Source of the DNA: Triplophysa rosa
Taxonomy: Eukaryota; Chordata; Actinopteri; Cypriniformes; Nemacheilidae
Reading direction: 5' to 3'
DNA: 64,000 nt
NCBI RefSeq assembly: GCF_024868665.1
Contig: NC_079913.1
Coordinates: forward strand, 15,686,333 to 15,750,332
The notes below the pieces were generated by a model. It worked only from the letters and a program-made list of their open reading frames with translations. It had not been told where the DNA came from and made no database searches. This document shows, piece by piece, positions 12,195-22,700 of this stretch. Every line of letters begins with the position of its first letter. Position 1 is the stretch's first letter. Both the position numbers and the translations under genes were made by a program.

Positions 12195-12310
12195 GGTGTT
12201 TTTGATTTGTTTGATTAGGGTTGAAGAGAAACTCTGGAGGACACCGGCCTCGAGGACTTAAGTTTTGGGCACCCCTGAGTAAAATACTCAAGTGCTATAC
12301 ACCTCTGGCT
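12195..12310. repeat. Common fish repeat fragments
   Basis: CTCTGGAGGACACCGGCCTCGAG to about 12275 is a decayed copy of a widespread fish repeat end. It is followed by GAGTAAAATACTCAAGTGC and TACACCTCTGG, the end of the element type present at 55555-55835. Confidence 0.5.
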
Positions 12311-12326
12311 ATCAGGGTGCATGCAC

Positions 12327-12378
12327 AACACACACACACACACGTATGACGCAAGCGGAAAACACACACACACACATC
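12327..12378. repeat. (CA)n microsatellites
   Basis: Two short CA runs (about 12327-12344 and 12361-12377) separated by unique sequence. Confidence 0.8.
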
Positions 12379-12739
12379 CTTAATTTGATAGATAAACAAA
12401 CACAATACATGAGAATTACCTGCAGTGTTCCAGTGGATTATCATTTGCATTGGCAAAACAAATATTCTTTGAAAGCAGTTACAGAAAGCTAAAAGAAATC
12501 CAACATTTAAACATCTAGAGTCGAGAGCCCAACTCGAGGAAACACTGATCACCATGATGGTGAGTTTTAACTAAATTAAAACAAATATTAAGTGTTAACC
12601 CACCCATGGGCCCTGTGCATTTTAAGGGTTAAGTATTTTGATTTTGAAATACATGCCCATCCCTGGCAGTGAGTACAGAAAGTATCATAAGTGAACATAA
12701 TGGCGATAGCATAAACGCAAACAATACATACATGTTTCA

Positions 12740-13169
12740 AGTTTATTAGATTTATAAAGCACAACCAACACGATTTTGAATTCAATATGATATTGAAACG
12801 ATAACCAGTGCAGTGAACGTAGAATAGGCGTAATGTGGTCCCTTTCCCTACTGCCCGTGAGCAAGCGGGCAGCCGCATTTTGGACCAATTGAAGTCTATG
12901 AATAGATGAAACAGGCAGCCCATGATACAGCGAATTGCAGTAGTCAAGCCGTGAGGAAATAAAAGCATGAATTACTATCTCAAACCAGGGTTTAACTTTC
13001 ACTAGTCTTCGGAGGTGGTAAGCTGGAGCTGACTGCAGTGTTCGTTTGTTTGCAACATATGAACAATTTGGCGTGAGAGAACCCAGGTCAACAGTGCTCA
13101 GATCTGTTTTTTTTTCAGTAGGCCCAAACAGGACAATTTGTGTTTTTCCTTCATTCAGGTGCAGAAAGT

Positions 13170-13185
<16 letters not shown>
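12740..13185 (-). mobile_element. L2/Rex-like LINE reverse transcriptase fragment
   Basis: The minus strand encodes NFLHLNEGKTQIVLFGP, then a short deletion, then VIHAFISSRLDYCNSLYHGL and LQLVQNAAARLLTGSRERDH followed by LRSLHWLSFQYHIEFKIV. These are the C-terminal RT/thumb motifs of fish L2-type LINEs. The copy lacks the catalytic YADD part and is interrupted. A CT microsatellite lies directly upstream on the same strand, so the ORF starts with a false Ser-Leu run. Confidence 0.8.

Positions 13186-13230
<45 letters not shown>
13169..13230. repeat. (AG)n microsatellite
   Basis: About 30 uninterrupted AG units. ORFs with Glu-Arg or Ser-Leu repeats across it are artefacts. Confidence 0.95.
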
Positions 13231-13235
<5 letters not shown>

Positions 13236-13389
13236 GGCAGCAAGGCACAGCCCTTACCTGCTATTTTTACAGTAATATATTGGCAACACTGTTGCCAGCT
13301 AGTTACTGTAGGTCATACATCTGCAAAATCTCTTATTTTGTTAATGTCGTTTCCGTGCAACAGCGAACAGTGAACAATACCAGCACATA

Positions 13390-14005
13390 GATTTCTACTA
13401 CGAAGATGAAATAATGTACTACCATCCACAAGAAAAGTCTGGTAGGAAGAAACCCAAGGCACGTTTCCGTGCAACGTCCAACAACTCACAGACGAAGAGA
13501 GCCAAGGGTACGAGGTATACCCTCATGACATGGACACACTTAGATATTTACACGAATACGCAACACGAAAAGACCCTCCCGAAAACAGGGATTTTGTTGA
13601 AAAGCTAACAGCTGGGTTCCTCCTTGTTCAGTCTCAGAGGTCCAGCATGAACCTTCTGATTTTTATGATGTTCATAATGTTACAGATATAACGATGAACC
13701 GGCAAAAGAGAAACACGAAATGTAAAGTCAAGCGCAAACATCTGATACCGGCTCTGGAATCAGACCGTATTTCAGATGAATACATTGAACGAGCGGATGT
13801 TTCGGAATACGATTTGGGTGTCGACGACTTACCAGCTCAATATTTTGAGCATCGACAAATGCCTGTACATTCGACTGCTTCTGTGGGCACGAAATTTCGT
13901 CCCGACAGAAGAACAGCTACTAGAGAAAATTCTTTGGGGAAGGAGATGTTGTTAAAAGGACACGTCGTACACAAAATACAACAAATCTGCCACATGTTTT
14001 TCTGA
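13390..14005 (+). pseudogene. Unrecognised coding remnant, frameshifted
   Basis: Three overlapping + strand frames each carry protein-like sequence in succession. The first has DFYYEDEIMYYHPQEKSGRK (about 13390-13450). The next has YPHDMDTLRYLHEYATRKD from about 13520 and a following FVEKLTAGFLLVQ. The last starts with EPSDFYDVHNVTD near 13650 and continues to a stop near 14005 with SDEYIERADVSEYDLGVDDL and FRPDRRTATRENSLGKEML. Two single-frame shifts would join them. The composition is charged and non-repetitive, unlike random frames. I do not recognise the family; a decayed retroelement or host gene fragment are both possible. Confidence 0.35.
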
Positions 14006-14540
14006 CAGTGTACTTAGGATGGTGCCGTTCGATTGATGAGTTGGTGAACAGTAGATTTGGACTCAACATGGTAAGAGGTTCCACTGGCCGGCCAAAAAAG
14101 GCCAGTACCTCAAGAGCTGATCCCCAGTCTCATTTCATTTAAAGCGCCTTTGGATACAATAATCTCGTGACTATCCTGCAAAGACACTTTTGTTAGCCGT
14201 GAGTTTCAGGCAAACTCATGTGAATGAGAAACAAAGCTGAATGTGTGAATGTTCAGTTTGAAAACATTACACAACAACAACATCAATGCAAATATCAGGC
14301 CTGACATTTGATGTTATCTCTTGTTATTCATGTGTGTGTAGACTTCCTCATCACCTTTTTAGGAGATATTTTGCAGGTTGTTAATGCTGTATTCCATACA
14401 ATGAAAGTCAAGTGTGGTCAGGTGACCAGGGACAGACAAACTCTGAAAATGACCCCATTAAAGTCCTGTGCACACTCAAAAAATGACTCATTGGTTTAAC
14501 ATGATTCAATCATGGACATTGGTTCCACATGTTTGAGTCA
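14006..14540. other. Intergenic, no gene recognised
   Basis: AT-rich sequence. ACTCAAAAAATGACTCATTGG near 14473 resembles a motif at 27957 and may be an element end. Confidence 0.4.
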
Positions 14541-15192
14541 TGTTTTCTTAACATGGAATTAACATGTAGCAAGAACAAAAATGAATCAAGTAAACTCAAC
14601 ATGAAATTAACATATAGCGATAACATGAGTGAAACATGTAAACTCAACATGAAATTAACATGTAGAGAGAACATGAGTGAAACATGTAAACTCAACATGA
14701 AATTAACATATATAGAGAACATGAGTGAAACATGTAAACTCAACGTGACATTAACATACAGAGAACATGAGTGAAACATGTAAACTCAACGTGAAATTAA
14801 CATATAGAGAGAACATGAGTGAAACATGTAAACTCAACATGAAATTAACATATAGAGAGAACATGAGTGAAACATGTAAACTCAACGTGAAATTAACATA
14901 TAGAGAGAACAAGAGTGAAACATGTAAACTCAACGTGAAATTAACATATATAGAGAACATGAGTGAAACATGTAAACTCAACATGAAATTAACATATATT
15001 GAGAACATGAGTGAAACATGTAAACTCAACGTGACATTAACATACAGAGAACATGAGTGAAACATGTAAACTCAACGTGAAATTAACATATAGCGAGAAC
15101 ATGAGTGAAACATGTAAACTCAACATGACATTAACATATAGAGAGAACATGAGTGAAACATGTAAACTCAACGTGAAATTAACATGTAGAAG
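14541..15192. repeat. 48-bp minisatellite
   Basis: About 12-13 tandem units of roughly 48 bp, typified by AACATGAGTGAAACATGTAA followed by ACTCAACATGAAATTAACAT and ATAGAGAG. Some units are shortened (ACATTAACATACAG variants). Because the unit is 16 codons long and lacks stops, ORFs run through on both strands with repeats such as MSETCKLNMKLTYREN. They have no signal of being genes. The array abuts a MITE-family half at 15195. Confidence 0.95.
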
Positions 15193-15194
15193 AA

Positions 15195-15620
15195 CAAATC
15201 AGCATTATTGTGATCAGTGTTTGCTTTAGTTGGGCTCTTGACTCTTGAGTTTAATGTTAAGTTTTCTTTAACTGTCCATGTGTGTTAAAACACATATGTT
15301 GTGGCAAAGAGAATTATGATCCAGTGGGATCAGAAAATGATAGTTATTTAATCACTATGCACTTCTTTAAGGTAATGTTGAGTGTTCTGTTATTAATGTG
15401 TGAATGCAGATCTATGATACAGTTTGAAGAGATTGTTATTGACAATTAACAGAATAAAAGATTTTCACAACAGTGTTACAGTTCTGAATCAGTTAGACAT
15501 GAAGAATCGGTGTATGAATCTAAACAATGGTGACAATCAACAAAAGAAAGCTTCATGCTGCAATGCATGCTGGGTAACATCATGAAACAAAACTCCCATC
15601 AAGCAAAAATTTGTTCCTTA
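15195..15620. repeat. MITE-family half-element, inverted relative to 36835-37210
   Basis: CATTATTGTGATCAGTGTTT, GCTCTTGACTCTTGAG, CATATGTTGTGGCAAAGA, GACATGAAGAATCGG and GCAATGCATGCTGGGTAA occur here in order. The same blocks appear as reverse complements in opposite order at 36835-37210. Confidence 0.65.
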
Positions 15621-16595
15621 GACTTTCATTAGACGTGTCTTAGATCACTCCAGTCCACGTGCCTTCCCACAAGAGATGTATTGGATGTCTCCTTAAATAA
15701 CACATGAACAAGTTAATAAGTTAGATCAGGTTGAGTTAAGGAATCATTCATCACTTCATAATCTCATGAATGATGAACACCTGCTGTTAACAAACACAAT
15801 CACTGAAATAAACCCTGAACAATGAGAAGTCACCTATAGTGTTTAGTGTTTCCTTTAGTTGAGCTCTTATGTTGAAGTATGTGCTTATAATTTAATTTAT
15901 AGCAGCTGGAACAAGTTGGAATTAGAAGACATCATCATGCTTAAAATGGTATGTGTACATTTGCATGCGTTACACGCAAAGTTGTATATTAGTTACTGTT
16001 AAGTGAACAATTTGTTTAATCAGACAGATACTGACATCTAGAATGGTGACAAACTAGTAGCACATTTGTCCACTACACAATGCATTCTGGGAGTCCTCAG
16101 TGAGATGCATCGCAACATGACCGTTATATTGCATTTTCCCTGTAAAAATACATTTATTTTTTACAGTGTACGTCACGGTTTGGTCAGTATGTAAACAACA
16201 GCATGAACTCTTGCTACAATATCAACCAGCTGTTTACACTGCGATAGATGAATAGTGTGATGAAACAAGGACAACATGTTGTTTTAGAGAGTCAATGGTT
16301 TTATACGTCATTGTAGTAAAAGTAAACAAATAATTTATTGTAACACGTTTAAACCTTAAAAGAAAAATGTGCAAATTAAACTTATCTGTTTATATTTTAC
16401 CAGTAGTTTGTGCCAAACTTTAGATTCTTTATTTAAATGTGCATTTTTATTGATGTTATTAAAGTTAAATGTCTAGATCACTGCAGAAACTCTGAACATT
16501 GCTGCTGATACACAATATGCCCAAAAGAAAACTGACACCTGAAATATGGAAATAAGACTTTCTGAAGTGAAACACAATAGAGGAGGAAATGAAAT
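15621..16595. other. Upstream of lectin gene, no gene recognised
   Basis: Contains a fragment of the ATGATGAACACCTGCTGTTAA repeat (15770-15840) also found in the foldback element at 31908. The last 300 bp are AT-rich lectin upstream sequence. Confidence 0.4.
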
Positions 16596-16667
16596 ATGAA
16601 AATGAGTCTTTCTAGAGAAATACCCAAATGATGGGAGGGGCTGAAGATCAGATCTGATATAATGACA

Positions 16668-16673
16668 TATAAA
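16668..16673 (+). promoter_or_regulatory. TATA box of lectin gene
   Basis: TATAAA, 57 bp before the proposed start codon. The surrounding 350 bp is duplicated in inverted orientation at 28013-28359, TATA box included. Confidence 0.6.
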
Positions 16674-16724
16674 CACACAGAGAGAGAGAAACAGCAGCAG
16701 ATTCACCAGAGAAACACACAAGAC

Positions 16725-19700
16725 ATGAAAAGTAAGAACTCTTTACATTCTCGTTCCTATTAATGTTATCCTTCTGATAGGACTCTGTTTTATAAACATT
16801 GTGATAGTTTTAACATTTAGAGACGTTTACAAAACATGACAGACATGTAACAACCTTTCATATCACATTTAGTTGATACATATTTAATTATAGTTTAAAC
16901 AAGTAACATTTTGAAAATTCATTTATTATTTATATTTATTGTGCTTACCAAAATGTGATTTTTTACATTTAATGTTTTTATTGTGTTTCTTCCTCAGAAA
17001 TGGCTCAGACTCTATATTTCAGTCTTCTTGTCATCGGTGAGTTTGTGTTTCTGGTTTTATCTTTGTTTTATGTGAATAGATTCTGTGTGTTTGAATAAAA
17101 ACTCTCTCTTTCAGCTCTCTGTTCATTATCTGAAGGCATTCAGCGCCGCTATCACTATATAAACATGATGAAGACCTGGACTGAAGCTCAGAGATACTGC
17201 AGAGAGAACTACACAGATCTGGCCACAGTCCACAACATCAATGACATGAACGAGCTGAAGAACACTGTGAATAACAGTCAGTGGTATGTCTGGATTGGAC
17301 TGAAGAGAACAGGTGTTTATCAATGGAAGTGGTCTCTGGGTGGTCCTGTGAAATATCTGAACTGGGAAACTGAACCATCAGATCACACAAATAATTGTGC
17401 TGTTATGAGAAATGGAGCATGGCGTCAGCAGGACTGTGATGTGGCGTCACAGTTCATCTGCTACAATGGTGAGTGACAGCAAACCTTCACTTCACAAAAC
17501 ACGATCATGAAACTAACATTGACAAGGATTAATAAATGCTGAAAAACGAAATTGTTCATTGTTAGCTAATGTTAGCTAATGCATTTACTAATGTTAACTA
17601 ATAGCACCTTATTGTAAAGTGTTACCAATATTTGTTTTACCTTCAGTATTTGTAGCCATGTGTAACTAGTTTTTGCATTAACATCTGTTTTATTTTGCAG
17701 GACACATCTGATGAGCCACTGCTTTTAGATGTTGCAGTGGTCCTCCTTACAGTCGTCACAGATAATGACAGAAGTCCAGTTCACTTCCAGCCTGTGAAAA
17801 TCTCTGTTGTCATTGAAAGCGAGATTGTGGTCAACCTCTCCAGATTTGCTGATGCCTTCCTGGTAATGTTTGGACTGATCTATGCACTACACCTCAGCTA
17901 TCCCAGGGGACTGACCAACACTTTTGAATTCACTCAAAAAATTTTACTTGGTCTTGAAGGTGGTAAACTGTCACCCAAGTTACAGAGTCTCAAAAATGAC
18001 TTGATGCGTATGTAGAAATGTATCTGAAAAAGTTTAATGCCTGGCAGTTCCTATGTAGTTCAATGTAGGTTATTTCTGTGAAAATAATGCCTTAAAAGGT
18101 TTCTGCGCTAATGTGTGGGTATTTCTCCACAATCTGCACAATGTGCCTTTGTATTTATAAATGTTATTTGGTATTAATACAGCTCTAGTTGTTGAGATGT
18201 TAAGCTGGGTAGTACTTTGTAACGGTACATGTAATAGTTTTAAATGGTTCATGCTGTTATGCAGGTTCATGACATAGTTAATAGGTTTTAGCCTAGTGCA
18301 CCACTGAATTGTTTTTTATGTTTGTCTTTTTAAATTGACAATGCAGTGTTAAATGGGAAAGGGCAAGAATTCAGTGTAACACAATGTAATTCAAACTGTT
18401 GAAGTTGTTTGTACTCAAAATATTTGTCAACGTTTTTGAGTAATGTGTAATTAAAAAAATTGACAAAGAAACTAATACATATTGAGTTCACGCAACTTAA
18501 AAGTGCTTCTTTGTGTACTTATTTTTTTTAAGTAATGTTAACTTAATGCCATGATAATGGGCAAGGATATTTTTAAGTCACTGTAACTGAAAATTATTGA
18601 GTAGACCTAATAAGAACTTTTAATTTAACTGTAATCAAAATGTTTAAGTAGCACATAATCAAAATATTTAATCTCTAAAATAAATTGTTTTTAAGTTCAT
18701 GACTTTTCAAGGTTTCAAGTTAATTTTTTGAGTTCTGCTTACTAATTTGGGTTTACAGTGATTGACCGCAGTGAGGATCTGAGCTTCAAGCTGTCGGCAG
18801 TTATCAGCATCATTGGTCTCACAGTCACGGTAAGTGTTAATGTGTTTTATCTAATGAACAGTTGCAGCTGTTTAATCCAACAAAACTTTAAACAGCGTTC
18901 ATCCGTTACGTATATTTACAATCACAAGTCATAGATGTGTCCTAAGGAATAACTGAGGACGAGTCAATGAAATTGGCCTATTAAAAACAATGAAGCGCAT
19001 ATCATTTTTCAAATAGGTGTAACTACACCGCAAGACGTTGTACATTTGGTGTATTTAAAGACATTTGGCGTTTTTTGTCATCTCAGCCATCCATCGCTGA
19101 AATTGTTACGTCAACGCGTGACGCGCGATAAAAAAAGTCGTTGCCAATTTTGTCTGATGTGGACAAAATGTAAATAACATGTAAAACAGTGTTTCCGCTA
19201 TAGTCATTTTGCCGTGGCGGTCGTTTTTTGATAAATCGTTGCTTTCATTTAGTGGGAAACTGTCGTCAGTACGGCCTCGCGAGCGCGATGTCTCGCTTTC
19301 CCGGGTCGCGGCGTCTGTGATTTGAGCGGGAGGGAGAAGCCGCTCATTTAGTTCACCGTACGGCGGCCACGTTGTGAGTAAAAGAGTACAAAACAGTGTT
19401 TCCAAAACCCGTCAATGTAATCGACTGATTGGATATAGAAGCACGAACTGTTCGTCTGTAAATAAGCACATGGTTACAAAGCGCATGCGCCGTGTGACGG
19501 AATTAGCCAAAATGTCAGTTCTTTAAGGCAGTGGTTCTCAAATTGGGGACCCCAAGATGGATCCAGGGGGGCCACAGATTTTGTGGCATTTTATGAAATC
19601 TAGAAATTGATCATAGATGTTATGCAATCAAACATCAGAAGAAGGACACCACCAACCAAAAGAATTGAGGTTCCAGCATTGTATAACTGAATATATTTTT

Positions 19701-22700
19701 GCTTTAATTAAAATTCTAAGTTTAAGATTATACGTCTTTATATTACATTCAAATATTAAAAGACCCAAACGAGCAGAAGTAAACTTTCTGCCCAACTTTC
19801 CCCAGGGAGAGAATCCCTCTACTCTTGAACATTTAAGGCAGAAGATCGTTGATGAAGTGAAGAAAGCTGAGAAGAACTTGGCGCTTGTAAGAAAGATGAT
19901 GCAGAAAACATTTAGCCTGCGGCGACAGACCATAGTGAACACGTGCCCACCAGTGAAAGAGCTCATGGAACTCTGGCCTGCACTCAAAATGGAGTCTGAG
20001 GTTATGTGTAGTGGCACTTGTTCCTGGTATTCCTTTCCTGATAACCTATACCACATTCAGGGGCTGTTTTGTGCTTTATGGGAGGGTAGTAGATTTACCA
20101 GATTCACAAAATTAATATGACTGTGTTGTCTGTCTGTCTTTGTTTTAAAATGTAGGTATATGCAGAGTTCCAACGAATTACAAACCAGAACCTGCCCAAC
20201 ACATTGTACTCTGAGCTTGACAGACATATTCCTAGACTGATGACCCTGTTCAGACAGAAGGCAGCCAAAACCGGGAAGACATCAGATGCTCTGGCTGAAA
20301 TCCTAAGAATCTGTGATGAACAGGTAAAAATATTGTTATACATTTTACGGGTCTAATTCTTAATTGAAAGAGGAAAGTTTAATGATTCAAATGAGCTTTG
20401 AAAGCTACAATTTGTCCACTTTGTTTTTGGTGTTTGTCTGATCGCATTAAAGTTGTTTATGTATATAATTTTATTGTTTAACATTTACAGTTCAGTTATA
20501 TACAGTTCTGTTTCCTCGTTATAGGAGCTTCATGACGTACACACCAAGCGTACCACTGTTCTTCATGCCCTTCCTGTGTATCTACATGAGGACGTCTCTG
20601 GGTTCTTCAGGACCTGCACAGTGAGTCTTTTTGAAACATGTACACTTACCATATTAAGTAAACTGTTAATATAAATACAGTCATGCTTACTTGCACACTT
20701 ACCCTTGTTCAGACTCTCCAACCATATAGTTTGTGCAATTTGAAGAGATTTTATTTGTTTTCTTTGACTTCACTATAAATTAACCTTAGTACTAGATTGC
20801 TTTAAACAAGACGAGGTGTTTTTCTTTATAGGTTTTTGAGCATATTATCTCTTGCAACGTTGGTGTACTGGTAGCTTGGCTGGCTCCTGTAGAACACTGA
20901 TATTATGTTTTTCACATCCTCATGTGTAGTTTGTTCACACAACTCTCAAAATCACAAAACTTTCTGTCTGTTGGTCTGCAGCAATATTGTTTGTTAAATC
21001 TATGTCATGACTAGCTATATGCTGGTATTTGTCAAAAATAATCAATATTTTGGTAACACTTTACAATAAGGTGCTATTTGTTAACAATTATTTAATGCAT
21101 TAGCTAACATTAACTAACAACGAACAATACTTCGACAGCATTTATTAATATTACTACATGTTAATTTCAGCATTTATAAATACATTATTAAAATCAAACG
21201 TTGTCACTGTTAACATTAGTTAATGCCCCATGAACTAACATGAATAGCTGTATTGACGTGAACTAACATTGACAAGGATTAATAAATGCTGAAAAACGAA
21301 ATTGTTCATTGTTAGCTAATGTTAGCTAATGCATTTACTAATGTTAACTAATAGCACCTTATTGTAAAGTGTTACCAATATTTGTTTTACCTTCAGTATT
21401 TGTAGCCATGTGTAACTAGTTTTTGCATTAACATCTGTTTTATTTTGCAGGACACATCTGATGAGCCACTGCTTTTAGATGTTGCAGTGGTCCTCCTTAC
21501 AGTCGTCACAGATAATGACAGAAGTCCAGTTCACTTCCAGCCTGTGAAAATCTCTGTTGTCATTGAAAGCGAGATTGTGGTCAACCTCTCCAGATTTGCT
21601 GATGCCTTCCTGGTAATGTTTGGACTGATCTATGCACTACACCTCAGCTATCCCAGGGGACTGACCAACACTTTTGAATTCACTCAAAACATTTTACTTG
21701 GTCTTGAAGGTGGTAAACTGTCACCCAAGTTACAGAGTCTCAAAAATGACTTGATGCGTATGTAGAAATGTATCTGAAAAAGTTTAATGCCTGGCAGTTC
21801 CTATGTAGTTCAATGTAGGTTATTTCTGTGAAAATAATGCCTTAAAAGGTTTCTGCGCTAATGTGTGGGTATTTCTCCACAATCTGCACTATGTGCCTTC
21901 GTATTTATAAATGTTATTTGGTATTAATACAGCTCTAGTTGTTGAGTTGTTAAGCTGGGTAGTACTTTGTAACGGTACATGTAATAGTTTTAAATGGTTC
22001 ATGCTGTTATGCAGGTTTATGACATAGTTAATAGGTTTTAGCCTAGTGCACCACTGAATTGTTTTTATTATGTTTGTCTTTTTAAATTGACAATGTAGTT
22101 TTAAATGGGAAAGGGCAAGAATTCAGTGTAACACAATGTAATTCAAACTGTTGAAGTTGTTTGTACTCAAAATATTTGTCAACGTTTTTGAGTAATGTGT
22201 AATTAAAAAAATTGACAAAGAAACTAATACATATTGAGTTCACGCAACTTAAAAGTGCTTCTTTGTGTACTTATTTTTTTTAAGTAATGTTAACTTAATG
22301 CCATGATAATGGGCAAGGATATTTTTAAGTCACTGTAACTGAAAATTATTGAGTAGACCTAATAAGAACTTTTAATTTAACTGTAATCAAAATGTTTAAG
22401 TAGCACATAATCAAAATATTTAATCTCTAAAATAAATTGTTTTTAAGTTCATGACTTTTCAAGGTTTCAAGTTAATTTTTTGAGTTCTGCTTACTAATTT
22501 GGGTTTACAGTGTTTGTTTTATGTGAATCGATTCTGTGTGTTTGAATACAAACTCTCTCTTTCAGCTCTCTGTTCATTATCTGAAGGCATTCAGCGCCGC
22601 TATCACTATATAAACATGAATAAGACCTGGACTGAAGCTCAGAGATACTGCAGAGAGAACTACACAGATCTGGCCACAGTCCACAACATCAATGACATGA

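Noticed and set aside
13046..13390. ORF with Glu-Arg repeats
   Set aside because: Caused by the AG microsatellite and antisense to a LINE fragment.
14510..15065. About 100-codon ORFs on both strands, and a CRISPR-like look
   Set aside because: A minisatellite of directly adjoining 48-bp units without spacers, in a eukaryotic genome.
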